A stretch of DNA of 60,764 bases from JBFXAN01 sp050184225 (GTDB lineage: Bacteria; Chloroflexota; Dehalococcoidia; CAUJGQ01). A model generated the notes under the pieces. The model ran no database searches and was not told the origin of the DNA. It saw only the letters and a program-made list of their open reading frames with translations. The DNA lies in contig JBFXAN010000020.1 of assembly GCA_050184225.1 (NCBI GenBank), positions 1 to 60,764 of the forward strand. Direction: 5' to 3'. Below are positions 1 through 10,993 of the stretch, in pieces. Position 1 is the first letter of the stretch. The number at the start of each line of letters is the position of its first letter. The position numbers and the translations under genes were made by a program.

Positions 1-82
1 ACTGCCAGACGAGTTACTGGCAGACCACGGTTACGTTAGTCACCCCCTTCCCTGCGAGGGAAGGGGGTCGGGGGGTTAGGTA
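1..82. repeat. Family A dispersed element, copy 1 (cut by window edge)
   Basis: This is the right half of a roughly 160-bp dispersed element. Its right arm is a hairpin (CCCCCTTCCCTGCGAGGG and its complement) ending in GGGGGGTTAGGTA at about 82. The inner part at 1-40, with the core TACTGGCAGACCACGGT, matches the interior of the copy at 38486-38644. Related copies lie at 26312-26470 and 48589-48749. It starts immediately after the stop codon of the minus-strand gene at 83-205. Confidence 0.85.
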
Positions 83-205
83 TCACCTCCCCATCCCGAT
101 GGCCATCAGCGCCAGCCAGACCAGGATCAGGCCGAGGGCGAGGGCGGCAAGAATCTCCGAACGCGTGATCAGGGGCGGCCGCATACGGCGGGGTTGACGT
201 GCCAT
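83..205 (-). CDS. 40-aa single-pass membrane peptide
   Basis: A short gene reading M-A-R-Q-P-R-R-M-R-P-P, then one strongly hydrophobic helix (about residues 17-38, rich in L, A, I, V, with one W), ending G-M-G-R. A GGAG ribosome binding site lies 10 bases before the ATG. The arginine-rich N-terminus before the helix predicts an N-in/C-out topology by the positive-inside rule. It is downstream of proS on the same strand, 179 bases away. The stop codon abuts a family A repeat. No function can be assigned. The start signal, charge pattern and clean helix argue for a real gene, but no homolog was checked. Confidence 0.6.
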   Translation of the reverse strand: MARQPRRMRPPLITRSEILAALALGLILVWLALMAIGMGR

Positions 206-384
206 GTAGGGGCTTCTCCAGGCACGGAGCGTGCAGTGTAATACGCGACGGGCAGGTGCTGGATACCGTCAGGGTGGACAGCGGAGCGGAGCGCCCGACG
301 CGCCCTCAGTGTGTCAGGATACCCGCGTGCGAACAAGCACCAGATATGGGTAGTTCCGCCACTGTCATAATAGAGCCGCTCATC

Positions 385-2103
385 TCATCCTTCACCCGCC
401 GTGGCCCGGCACGCGGCGACCGTCCCTGCCACCGCGCTTCCAAGCGACACCGACTCGAACTCCTTCACCATTCGCCGCTTCAATTCCACCGCATCCCGCT
501 CCAGCGTGCGCGGACTGATCGTCAGCCGCCAGGGCATACCCAGGAGGTCGGCGTCGTTGAACTTCACACCGGCGGTTTCCTCGCGGTCGTCATAGAGCAC
601 GCGCAGTCCCGCCGCCTGCAATTCGACGAAGATGCGGTCGGCCGTCTCGCGCACATCGTCACGCTCGACGTTGAGGGCGACGAGGTGCACGTCGAAGGGG
701 GTCAGCTCGACGGGCCAGATGATGCCACGATCGTCGTGATTGGCCTCGACCACGGCGGCAAGCAGGCGGCCGACACCAATGCCGTAGCAGCCCATCACCA
801 TCGGATGGCTCTTGCCCTCGTCGTCGAGATAGGTGGCGCCCATCTTCTCCGTATAGACTGTGCCCAACTTGAAGACGTGACCCATCTCCACCCCCCGGCG
901 CTGTTCGAGCGGCGCGCCGCAGGCGGCGCAGCCATCGCCGGCGCGGGCGAGGGCGATGTCGGTCATGATCTCCGCCTGCCAGTCGCGGCCGTAGTTGCTG
1001 TTGACATAATGAAAGTCGGGCTCGTTCGCCCCGGCGACGAGGTTCCGGCCGGAGGCTGAGTCGTCGGCGACGACCGTGACCCCGGAAAGGCCGATCGGCG
1101 ATGCAAAGCCGGCGACACCTCCAGTCTGTTGGATGGCCGCGTCGCCGGCCATCTTCAGCTCGACGGCGTGCAGCGCGTTCTTCAGCTTGACGTCGTTGAC
1201 TTCGAGGTCACCTCGGATCGCGACGAAGACCGGCCTGCCGTCCGCCTCGTAGAAGACCGCCTTCAGCGTCGTTGCGGTGGGCACGCCGAGCAGGGTGGCG
1301 ACGGCCTCGATCGTCTTCGTGCCCGGCGTCGAGACCTTCTCCAGCGGTCGCGGTGCCTCATCGGCCAGAGGCGGCTTGCGGAAGTCCGCCTTCTCCGCGT
1401 TGGCGGCGTAGCCGCAGATCGGACAGAGCAGCACATCGTCCTCGCCGATATCGGTGAGGAAGAGAAACTCCTGCGAGTCTTTGCCGCCGATCGCGCCGGA
1501 GTCCGCCTGCACCGGGATCGTTGGCACACCGCAGCGGGCGAAGATGCGCGTGTAGGCGGCGACCATCTTGTCATAGCTCTGGTCGAGGCCCTCCCAGTCG
1601 GCGTCGAAGCTGTAGAGATCCTTCATCGTGAACTCGCGCACGCGCACCAGGCCGCCGCGGGGCCGCTGCTCGTCGCGGAACTTCGTCTGGATCTGATAGG
1701 GGAGCAGCGGCAGGTCGCGATAGCTCTGCACGTTCCGGCGGATGATATCGACCATCACCTCTTCGTGCGTCGGACCGAGGACGTGCTCACGCTCGCGCCG
1801 GTCGTGGACCTTGAAGAGGACATCGACGGTCTGATAGCGGCCCGACTCCTCCCATAGCTCTGCCGGCTGAAGCGCGGGCAGACTCACCTCGAGGCCGCCC
1901 TCGCGGTCCATCTCCTCGCGGATCACCTGCTCGATCCGGCGCATCACCCGCCAGCCGAGCGGCAGGTACGAGTAGACGCCGGCGGCGAGCTGCTCGATCA
2001 GGCGCGCCCGCAGGAGGAGTTTGTGGTTGTCGGTTTCGGCCTCGGCGGGCGCCTGGCGCAGGGTGCGGCCAAGCATCCGCGACATGCGCTGTGACTGCTG
2101 CAT
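385..2103 (-). CDS. proS: Prolyl-tRNA synthetase
   Basis: Cytoplasmic class II aminoacyl-tRNA synthetase that charges tRNA-Pro. The 572-aa length matches bacterial-type ProS. Visible parts are motif 2 (FRDEQRPRGGLVRVREFTM), a YbaK-like editing insertion in the middle (about residues 240-380), motif 3 around GCYGIGVGRLLAAV, and a C-terminal anticodon-binding domain beginning near FDVHLVALN. The start used is the ATG 23 bases after the thrC stop. Thr synthase and ProS probably share a transcript with the upstream PEP-utilising enzyme. An in-frame ATG 6 codons later (MSRMLGRTLRQ) is possible. Confidence 0.97.
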   Translation of the reverse strand: MQQSQRMSRMLGRTLRQAPAEAETDNHKLLLRARLIEQLAAGVYSYLPLGWRVMRRIEQVIREEMDREGGLEVSLPALQPAELWEESGRYQTVDVLFKVHDRREREHVLGPTHEEVMVDIIRRNVQSYRDLPLLPYQIQTKFRDEQRPRGGLVRVREFTMKDLYSFDADWEGLDQSYDKMVAAYTRIFARCGVPTIPVQADSGAIGGKDSQEFLFLTDIGEDDVLLCPICGYAANAEKADFRKPPLADEAPRPLEKVSTPGTKTIEAVATLLGVPTATTLKAVFYEADGRPVFVAIRGDLEVNDVKLKNALHAVELKMAGDAAIQQTGGVAGFASPIGLSGVTVVADDSASGRNLVAGANEPDFHYVNSNYGRDWQAEIMTDIALARAGDGCAACGAPLEQRRGVEMGHVFKLGTVYTEKMGATYLDDEGKSHPMVMGCYGIGVGRLLAAVVEANHDDRGIIWPVELTPFDVHLVALNVERDDVRETADRIFVELQAAGLRVLYDDREETAGVKFNDADLLGMPWRLTISPRTLERDAVELKRRMVKEFESVSLGSAVAGTVAACRATAGEG

Positions 2104-2126
2104 GACTCACTCTCGTGTCGTGGTTC

Positions 2127-3320
<1,194 letters not shown>

Positions 3321-3414
3321 AGCAGAGTTGAGCGTAGCACGGACGCGGCCGTGGGGCAGGTCACGGACCCGCCCCACGGTGATCGAGCAGCGCGTGAAGG
3401 GATTCGATCGATCG

Positions 3415-6042
3415 CTACGACGCCTCCTCCGGTGCGAGATCGATCAAACCCGCATCGGCGTCGAGGTGGACGATCTGGCCGTCGATGATCGCGCTGGTGG
3501 CGTCGCGGGTCATGATCACGGCCGGGATCCGGTACTCGCGCGCCACCAGCGCCGCGTGCTGGAAGATCGCGCCCTCGTCGAGGACCAGGCCGCCGAGCAA
3601 CGGAAAGATCGGCGTCCAGTCCGGACCGGCGTTTTTGGCGACGAGGATATCGCCCTTCTCGAGGTGTCGCGATTGCGCCGCCGATGTGAGTACCCTCGCC
3701 CGGCCGGTGACGCGTCCGCGCGACGCGGCGACACCGCGGATCCTGGTCCCGTCGCGGCCCACGCCCGGCGGCAGGTCGAAGATCGAGCGCGGGTCGGGCG
3801 GCAGTGTGCCGTCGCCCAGGATGTGCGGCGGCCGGAGCCGGGCGCGTTGCTCCATCTCCGTCCGTCGCTCCTGGACGATCGAGCGCAGGTTCGGCAGGGT
3901 AGCATTCGCCGCGAGCGCCCTCAGCTCGGCGAGGGACAAGTGCAGGACATCGTCCGCCGTTTCAATCGCACCGTGGCGGGCGAGACGGCCGCCGAGCCGG
4001 CCGATCGCTTCGCGGAAGCTGCCCACTGTCATCTGCTCCATCAGGTGGTTGTGATTCTCCATCCGCTCCACGTCATGCCGCGCCCTGGTCAGTTCCCGCT
4101 CGAAACGCTCGGATCGGCCGGCATCGGCGGTGAGACGGCGGCGGATGCGGCGCAAGAGCCGGCGCCGGTGGCGGACAGCCTCGGCCTCCAGGTGCTCCAA
4201 CCGGTCCAGATCTTGGCCCGCGTACGCGCCGATCAATCCCAGCGGTTGCTCCGGCTGCATGTTCCAGGTGGGGGATGCGAATCCCGTCCCGGAGCCGAAT
4301 CCCGCACCGGTGCGACGGCCATAGTGCTGCTGCAGTTGCCGGAACCGGCGACGGAAGTGTGCGACCGCCGGGCGAGCACGGAACGCCGGGTCGTCGAGGC
4401 GGGTGAAGTCGCGGCCGTCAAAGACGGCGCGCAACGCCGGATCGCTCTGCACGATCCGAGCGAGATCGCGCAGCCGGCGGATCAGCTGGGTTGTCTTGTT
4501 CGGGATCGCTTCGAGCAGCGACGCGGCTTCGTCTCCCTTGCCGCCCGTCACCGACTGATACACGCTCGGCCAGTCTGATGGGGATGCGCCGCTGTGCGGT
4601 GAACGGGCGGGACCGGCGGCCGCCATTCGCCAATGGAGATCGCCCATCACGCGGGCGTAAGCCTGCATCGCCTGTTCCATGTGTGCGACCAGGTCCGGCA
4701 GTGTCGCGCGGCGGGGGCGCGTGCGACGAAGGTGGTCGAGGATTCGCTCCACCTCCGGGCGGATCTCCTCGTCATAGAGTGACGTACCGTCGTCCGCGAA
4801 CCGGGCGGCGCGTCCGACGTGCCGGCGCAGGCGTCCCACGACATCCTCTTCGTCGTAGTGGTCGGCGCGCGTGTACTGATACCCGTTCAGGAAGCGGACG
4901 ACGTGGGGGCGGGCCATCGGCGCGCCGGTTTCCTCGAAACAGATGCGTGAGCCTTCGGCACGGGCACGCAGCGCGTCCTCCTCCAGCCGGTATTTTGGTC
5001 CAGGCATGAACGGGAAGAGAATCCAGGTCGATGCGGCATCGTCTGGGTCATCCCACCGCACGGGGAATCCATCCAGTTCGGCCATCCCGGTAATGGGCCG
5101 GGCCTGCAGAATCCAGATCGTCCCGTCTGCCAGCGCAAACTCAACATCCTGCGGGCCACTGAGATGGGCGGCGATCGAACGCCCGATGGCGGCGAGATCG
5201 ATGCACCGCTGGTCGGTCAACACCGGCGCCGACCGTCGCTCAGTCGCCACCGGGACGGGACCGATCCCGCCCTCCGGCCGTGCCGCGATCATCTGGTCCT
5301 TCACGACGAGGTCACGGGTGAGAACCGCGCCGGTGCGGGCATCGAGCGTGAGGCGGTCGGCGGGCGCTGTCCCCGCCACGACCCCTTCACCCAGTCCCCA
5401 GGCGACGTTGACGATCGCGCGATCGTGGGCACCGGTAATCGGGTCACAGGTAAAAAGGACACCGGCCGCGTCGGCCGGCACAAGCCGCTGGACGACGACC
5501 GCCATCTGGACGGCAGCGGCCAGGATTCCCTGGCGGCGGCGATAGGCGACGGCCCGTGTCGAGTAGAGGGAGGCCCAAACGCGACGAACCGCGTCTAACA
5601 CTCCGTCGATGCCGGTGACGTTGAGGACGCTGTCATACTGTCCGGCAAAGCTGGCGTCTGCCTGATCCTCCGCCGTCGCCGACGACCGTACTGAAACCGG
5701 CCCCGCGCCGCACTCCGCGTACGCGACGGTGACCACGCGGATCAGGTCGTCCGGCAGGCTGAGACCGATCACCCGCGACTGCGCGAGCCGGCATGCACGG
5801 TCGAGATCGGTCAGGTCGTCGACATCGACACCATCGACGAGGTCTTCAATCTCAGAACGAACACCGGCAACGGCCGTGGCCCAGGCGGTGGTTGTGACCG
5901 CGAATCCCTCGGGAACGGGAAAGCCGGCGACGATCAGTTTTGCCAGGGTCGCGCCCTTCGCTCCGGCCACCGCCGCATCCTGGGCGGCGGCTTCGTCAAG
6001 CGCAACCACATCGGCTGTGGCACGCGACAACGCACTCGTCAT
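3415..6042 (-). CDS. PEP-utilising enzyme, rifampin-phosphotransferase-like
   Basis: An 875-aa three-part enzyme. The N-terminal PEP/pyruvate-binding ATP-grasp domain (about residues 15-330) contains GAKGATLAKL and the VSVRSSATAEDQADASFAGQ region. An alpha-helical middle (about 340-750) is rich in Arg. The C-terminal swivelling phosphohistidine domain contains LDEGAIFQHAALVARE, whose His is the expected phospho-carrier. Size and order match rifampin phosphotransferase (about 865 aa) better than PpsA, which has an extra PEP-binding barrel. The substrate is unknown: antibiotic inactivation is one option, housekeeping phosphotransfer another. The start is fixed by a GGAGGGG ribosome site before the ATG at 6042. 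The 225-bp gap to the divergent LuxR gene holds both promoters, but none is recognisable. Confidence 0.82.
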   Translation of the reverse strand: MTSALSRATADVVALDEAAAQDAAVAGAKGATLAKLIVAGFPVPEGFAVTTTAWATAVAGVRSEIEDLVDGVDVDDLTDLDRACRLAQSRVIGLSLPDDLIRVVTVAYAECGAGPVSVRSSATAEDQADASFAGQYDSVLNVTGIDGVLDAVRRVWASLYSTRAVAYRRRQGILAAAVQMAVVVQRLVPADAAGVLFTCDPITGAHDRAIVNVAWGLGEGVVAGTAPADRLTLDARTGAVLTRDLVVKDQMIAARPEGGIGPVPVATERRSAPVLTDQRCIDLAAIGRSIAAHLSGPQDVEFALADGTIWILQARPITGMAELDGFPVRWDDPDDAASTWILFPFMPGPKYRLEEDALRARAEGSRICFEETGAPMARPHVVRFLNGYQYTRADHYDEEDVVGRLRRHVGRAARFADDGTSLYDEEIRPEVERILDHLRRTRPRRATLPDLVAHMEQAMQAYARVMGDLHWRMAAAGPARSPHSGASPSDWPSVYQSVTGGKGDEAASLLEAIPNKTTQLIRRLRDLARIVQSDPALRAVFDGRDFTRLDDPAFRARPAVAHFRRRFRQLQQHYGRRTGAGFGSGTGFASPTWNMQPEQPLGLIGAYAGQDLDRLEHLEAEAVRHRRRLLRRIRRRLTADAGRSERFERELTRARHDVERMENHNHLMEQMTVGSFREAIGRLGGRLARHGAIETADDVLHLSLAELRALAANATLPNLRSIVQERRTEMEQRARLRPPHILGDGTLPPDPRSIFDLPPGVGRDGTRIRGVAASRGRVTGRARVLTSAAQSRHLEKGDILVAKNAGPDWTPIFPLLGGLVLDEGAIFQHAALVAREYRIPAVIMTRDATSAIIDGQIVHLDADAGLIDLAPEEAS

Positions 6043-6267
6043 ACTTCCCCCTCCCCTCCGCCCTGACGGCGCCGGCCCGAGACGTTGCAACTCAACAGCC
6101 GGATCGACCGGCTGCGGACTATCGCGGAAGCATAACGCAACCCGTCGATCGCAACAACCCGGGCGGCCACAGAGCGGTGAGCGCGATCACACTGACCATG
6201 CACTCCCACTCCCGATCTGTGCGAAACTTGCGGACATCCATCACTCAGATGATGAGGAACCAGAGCA

Positions 6268-9223
6268 ATGTGGGGCACGCTCAGACAGGGGACATTCGTC
6301 GGGCGCGGGCGCGAGCTATCGGTCCTAACCGAGCAGATGGAGGGTGCTGCGCGGGCTGGGGGAGGGGTTGCGCTCGTCGCGGGTGAGCCGGGCATCGGCA
6401 AGACGCGGCTGCTGGCGGAGCTTGGCTCGCACGCTCGTGTCGCCGGCTGGACCGTCCTCTCCGGCCGGGCATACGACAGCGAGGGCATGCCCCCGTATCT
6501 GCCGTTTGTGGAAGCGCTCCGGGGCGCCATCCGTGATGGCAACCATGAGCACCTTCGCACGCAGCTTGGACCAGCGGCCGCCGCCGTTGCCCTGCTCCTT
6601 CCTGAACTGCGTGACCTGGCGCCTGCCCTGCCGGAGGTTCCAGCCATCGATCCTGAGCAGCAGCGGTATCGGCTGTTCGAGGCGGTGTCTGATGCGTTCG
6701 AGGGGATCGCGCGGAACGGAGAAACCGGGCTGGTACTGCTGCTTGATGACCTGCACTGGGCCGATGCACCGACGCTGGGCCTGCTCAGGCACCTCGCCCG
6801 CCGCCTCGACCGCATGCCGATGCTCGTGACCGCGGCCTATCGCACGACCGAGGCGGACACCACCGGCGCCCTCACCGAGACGCTGGCGGCGCTTGCCCGC
6901 GAGGGCTGCCGGACCACGGTCGTCCTCCGGCCACTTCCCTTGGACGAGACGGCCGCACTCGCCGAAACGATCGCCGGCGGACGCGTTGCTGAGCCGGTCG
7001 TAGACGCAATCCAGCGCGCGACCGAGGGCAATCCGTTCCTGATCGGGGAGGTCGTGCGGAACCTTCAGTCACAAGGACATGACCTCGGCGACCGTGCGGT
7101 TGCGCAGGGTGAGTGGGCAGTGCCAGAGCTGGTGCGACAGACGACCACGGCCAGGCTGTCACGAGTGCGGCCCGGCACACGCGACCTGCTGCGACACGGC
7201 GCCGTGCTGGGTGATGGGTTCACGTTCGAGCTGGTCCGCGCGATGGGCGGGTTGAGACGAGCCGCCCGCGCTCGATGCGCTGGATGAAGCGCTGGCGACG
7301 GGCCTGCTCCGGCCGGAGGGGGACACCTACCACTTCGCCCACCCGCTGATCCGCCGCGCCGTCTATGACGGCCTCAGCCCGGCCCGTCGCCAGCGCCTGC
7401 ATCTGCGCGCGGCGGCGGCGATCGAGACGGCCTATGCCGGCCACCTGACGCCGCACCGGCCGGCACTGGCGGGACACTACCGGCTGTCCGGTCCAAACAC
7501 GGACGCGGGCACGGTGATCGAGGCCGCGTTGCAGGCGGGCGAAGCGGCGCAGGCGGTCCTCGCCTGGGAGGACGCGGTCGATCACTGGCGGACCGCGCTG
7601 CGACTGATGGAGGAGCATGACACCGAGCCGGAGCGTCGGGCCGAGGTGTTGGAACGGCTGGGCGACCTCATGTACTACACCGACTCCGATCGAAAGGTGG
7701 GGATTGCCTATCTGGAGCAGGCGTTGGCGCTGCATCAAGCACTGGGCCACGACCAGACGGTCGCGGAGATCCACACTCGCATCGGCCGGTTCATGAGCTC
7801 GACGCCGTACATCAGAAACGTCCCCCGCATTCTGGAGCATTACCGCGCGGCGGAGACGATTCTCCGGCAGGCGCCGGAAGGGACCGCGCTGTGCTCCCTC
7901 TATGTGGCGATGGCATCGACCGCGACCTCAGCAGCGCACACGGGCGAGGGATTGGCAACCTCGCAGCGTGCCATGGAGATGGCGCAGCGGCTGAACGATC
8001 AGGTGCTGTGGGCGGACGCGGCGCGCACGCACGGCGCCCATCTGCTCAACAGCGGCCGGCTGACGGCGGGGTTCGCGATGCTCGATCGCGCGTGGTCCGT
8101 CGCTGACCGGCTCGACCACGCGATTGTCGGCTTCTGGGCAACGATGCATCACGCGCTCTTTGCCCGCAGGCTGCTACTCGATCCTCTGGTCGCGGTGTCC
8201 TGGTGGGAGCGTGAGATTGCGAAGCCACGCCTGGCGCAGGCCCAGCACCTGCGCTTGCAGATGACCGGCGGCCTCATCGAGTCTCTCGCCATGGCTGGCA
8301 AAGTGGATGTCGCGCTGACGCTGCCACAAACCGTCTATCCGGACCCGAAGGTTGCACTCGACCTGGCCATCGGCAACTGGGCGGATGCGGAGCAGGGTCA
8401 GTCCAATGCCCTCGATCAAGCGCGTCGCGCGGGCGACCGCAATAACACCGACTGGTATGCCAGCGGCTTGGCGCGGGTGCTGCGCGTTCGCGGCGACCCG
8501 GCGCGGGCCGAACCCCTGTTGCACGAGGCGCTTGCCGTCGGCATCGAGGGTCCGCGCGTGGGAACAGAACTGTTGACGCGGGCCGATCTGGCGCTGCTGT
8601 GCGCGGAGGTGGGCCGCACCAACGAAGCAGCGACCCATGTGGCCCGGTGCCGCGAGATCCAGGCGGCGGGAGAGGACTGGCGTGGAGTCGCCGGCCGTAT
8701 CTCCCTGGCCGACGCGGTGGTAGCCGCGAACCGGGGAGAGGTGGGCATTGCCGAGCGGCGGTTTGGAGAGGCGGTCGCCACCTTCCGCGGTTATTCGCTG
8801 CCCTGGGACGAGGCGGAGGCGCTCACCTACTGGGGCCGCGTGCTCTGTGGAGCGGGGCAGAAGCGCGATGCAGCGGTCAAGTTTGCAGACGCCCGCGGTC
8901 TCTACCAGCGGATCGGCGCAGGCGACGCCTGGCACGAACGATTGGCCAACCTATCAGACCAAACGATCCCGATCCACCACGTACCCCCTTCCTATCCGGA
9001 TGGACTGACGCCGCGCGAAGTGGAAGTCCTGGGGCTGCTCGCAGAGGGACTCTCCAACCGCGAGATCGCCGAGACGCTGGTCGTCAGCGTGCGTACGGTC
9101 GGACGGCACGTCGACAACATCTACGGCAAGATCGGCGTCCACGACCGCGGCAGAGCGCGACAGTATGCGCGGGAGCATGGTCTCGTTGCGACTCAGCGCG
9201 GAAGGCATGAGGCAGGTGGATGA
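6268..9223 (+). pseudogene. LAL-type LuxR regulator broken by a 1-nt insertion
   Basis: This would be a roughly 984-aa regulator. The N-terminal AAA-type ATPase has Walker A GEPGIGKTRLL and Walker B LVLLLDDLHWAD, followed by winged-helix/TPR-like repeats, and a C-terminal LuxR helix-turn-helix (LTPREVEVLGLLAEGLSNRE onwards, TVGRHVDNIYGKIGVH). The first frame stops at 7287. The second frame is clean from about 7256. Deleting one A near 7255 restores a natural joint (..RAMGG-L-DEPPALDALDEAL). Either the gene is dead, or the base is a sequencing error, or the two halves are made separately. An internal ATG at 7514 could give a 569-aa ATPase-less protein. The start follows a weak AGGA site. Confidence 0.85.
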
Positions 9224-9324
9224 CAACGTGAGGCGTTTGAATCGCTGCCGATTACTCACGGCACCGCAGATCAACTACGATGAGGTCAACGTGCACTGGT
9301 CGGAGTGCTGTGAGAGGAAGACGC

Positions 9325-9648
9325 ATGTCCACGGACATGGAGCCGGAACGAAGGACAATTCATCGCGTCCCTGGCGTGATTTATGAGCCGCTCGACCGGA
9401 GGGCCATTGTCGTTGGCAGTGGGATCGAGGTCTTCGAGATCGTTTTGGCGTACGAGGCAGCCGGGCACGATTGGGAGGAACTGCGCGAAGGCTTTCACTG
9501 GCTGACTGAGGAGCAACTGCAAGCGGCGCTGGACTTCTATAGGGCAAACACGGAGGAAGTCGAGGAGCGACTGGATGTCGAGCGGAGCTTCGACATCGAG
9601 GAGTTCTGGCGACAGCATCCTGAGACAAGGCCGGCGCACCGCCGCTGA
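9325..9648 (+). CDS. DUF433 antitoxin-like protein
   Basis: A 107-aa protein beginning MSTDMEPERR. It contains the DUF433-type core (GVIYEPLDRRAIVVGSGIE, HWLTEEQLQAALDFY). Members of this family are small winged-helix antitoxins paired with PIN-like toxins. Its stop overlaps the start of the next gene in TGATG, giving tight translational coupling. A GAGAGGAAG ribosome site precedes the ATG, so the earlier in-frame start was rejected. It is a paralogue of the gene at 43652-43972, sharing EVFEIV, HWLT and AALEFY/AALDFY. Confidence 0.85.
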   Translation: MSTDMEPERRTIHRVPGVIYEPLDRRAIVVGSGIEVFEIVLAYEAAGHDWEELREGFHWLTEEQLQAALDFYRANTEEVEERLDVERSFDIEEFWRQHPETRPAHRR

Positions 9649-10010
9649 TGCGCTTCTACCTCGACGAAGATCAATCCGATCTGGTCGCGGACATTGCCCA
9701 TCATCGGTTCGGACTCGACGTGACGAGCGCGCACCGCGTTGGCACCAAGGGCACGCCGGACAGCGCACAGCTTGCGTATGCCGCCGCGGAACGGCGCTGC
9801 ATCGTCACGCGCAACGGCGACGACTTCCGCCGGCTGACGATCCGCTTTCTGCGGGAACGTCTGCCGCACGCCGGTGTCTTAATCGTACCGGCGCCGTGGC
9901 CTCGGCGCGGATGGGCGAGAATCGCCCGTGCGCTCGCCTACTATCACTCGCTCTACCCCGGCGACGCGCCGCCGTATCTCGTCGACTACCTTCACGATCC
10001 ACCACCGTAA
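9648..10010 (+). CDS. DUF5615 PIN-like toxin
   Basis: A 120-aa protein with the PIN-like fold of the DUF5615 / Mut7-C group. Acidic residues lie in MRFYLDEDQSD at the N-terminus, and a second acidic site is in RNGDDF. The conserved C-terminus reads ALAYYHSLYP...VDYLH. The predicted role is an RNase toxin partnered with the preceding DUF433 protein. The start overlaps the antitoxin stop by one base. Its paralogue at 43287-43652 has the same start MRFYLD and end VDYLH. The assignment rests on family resemblance; activity is not shown. Confidence 0.83.
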   Translation: MRFYLDEDQSDLVADIAHHRFGLDVTSAHRVGTKGTPDSAQLAYAAAERRCIVTRNGDDFRRLTIRFLRERLPHAGVLIVPAPWPRRGWARIARALAYYHSLYPGDAPPYLVDYLHDPPP

Positions 10011-10046
10011 ACATTGTGCCTGACCATGGACGCATGACCGATCGCG

Positions 10047-10172
10047 GTGCATGTGCGTACGGTCGGGCGGCACAACATCTACAGCAAGATCGGCGTGCAC
10101 GAGCGGAGCAAGGCGCGGCAGTATGCGCGAAAGCACGAGTTGACCGCTCCCCAGATGGCTGATGGCGCATAG
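10047..10172 (+). pseudogene. Remnant of a second LuxR C-terminal domain
   Basis: The frame beginning VHVRTVGRHNIYSKIGVHER reproduces the last part of the LuxR helix-turn-helix at 9090-9205 (VRTVGRHVDNIYGKIGVHDR), including RQYAR and a KHEL/EHGL tail. Two residues are deleted (VD of HVDNIY), and there is no upstream coding sequence. It is the 3' scar of a second, related LuxR gene. It lies just after the toxin gene. Confidence 0.75.
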
Positions 10173-10386
10173 AACCGACAACACCATGCCCACAACATTC
10201 CGCGTCTAACTCTCCGCAAAATGGGTATTCCGTCTCCGTTCGTTGGGTAGGAATAGCGCATGGCATCGGGCCGTGCCCGTCCTACCGTTGACCTCGCCGG
10301 CGGCCCGCCGGACGCCATCCCGCCCCGGTGGGACAGCGCCACGGCGGACCGCTCGGTCGAGCGAGTCACAGCGGAAGGAGACGGCG

Positions 10387-10944
10387 ATGACGACGCAGAT
10401 TGCGATGGAGGACCGGCAAGAACGCCGGTCGGGGCTTGGGATACACCTGGCGATGACGACGATCTCGCTGGCCGTCGTCGGCGCATTTGTGTTGTGGCAC
10501 ACATGGCCGGAAGGGGGGCAGCGTTCGGAGCTCACTGCAAGCGAGGTGGCCGTCAGCACCACCTCGGAGGAAACGATGCCCCAAGGAGGGTTGGCGGAGC
10601 TCGACGGGGAGCAGGAGGCCGCCGCGCGGACGATGACCGAGTGGATGTACATCGTCGAGTCGGAGGCACACGAGCAGGCGTTGTTCGCCACCCGTGCGTT
10701 GTTGACCGATGCAGACGTTGACCTGTGGTCGCCGACGTCCTCGAACGTCATCTGGTTCGACTCTGAAGAGTCCGAGAGGCGCTTCTGGCAGATCCAGGGC
10801 GAGGGCGATGCGGTCCGTGACCACCTGGGACTGCCCCGGCTGACGATCGTCGACCTGCGCGGTTCGGCGCAAACGGCGACGTTGAAGGCCGGGGCGGGTC
10901 CGGCGAGCGCGTGTGACCAGGCGGTTCATGAGGCGGACTGCTGA
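10387..10944 (+). CDS. Membrane-anchored protein of unknown function
   Basis: A 185-aa protein starting MTTQIAMEDRQ after a GGAAGGAG ribosome site. One transmembrane helix lies at about residues 21-40 (LAMTTISLAVVGAFVLWHTW), followed by an acidic, probably exported domain. The C-terminus carries two Cys (ACDQAVHEADC). No family was recognised. It ends 49 bases before the molybdoenzyme gene on the same strand, so the two may be co-transcribed. The 214-bp gap upstream (10173-10386) shows no recognisable element. Confidence 0.65.
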   Translation: MTTQIAMEDRQERRSGLGIHLAMTTISLAVVGAFVLWHTWPEGGQRSELTASEVAVSTTSEETMPQGGLAELDGEQEAAARTMTEWMYIVESEAHEQALFATRALLTDADVDLWSPTSSNVIWFDSEESERRFWQIQGEGDAVRDHLGLPRLTIVDLRGSAQTATLKAGAGPASACDQAVHEADC

Positions 10945-10993
10945 TCCGGAAGATGGTTCGACGGCACCAGCACGACAGCACACGGAGGACGCA

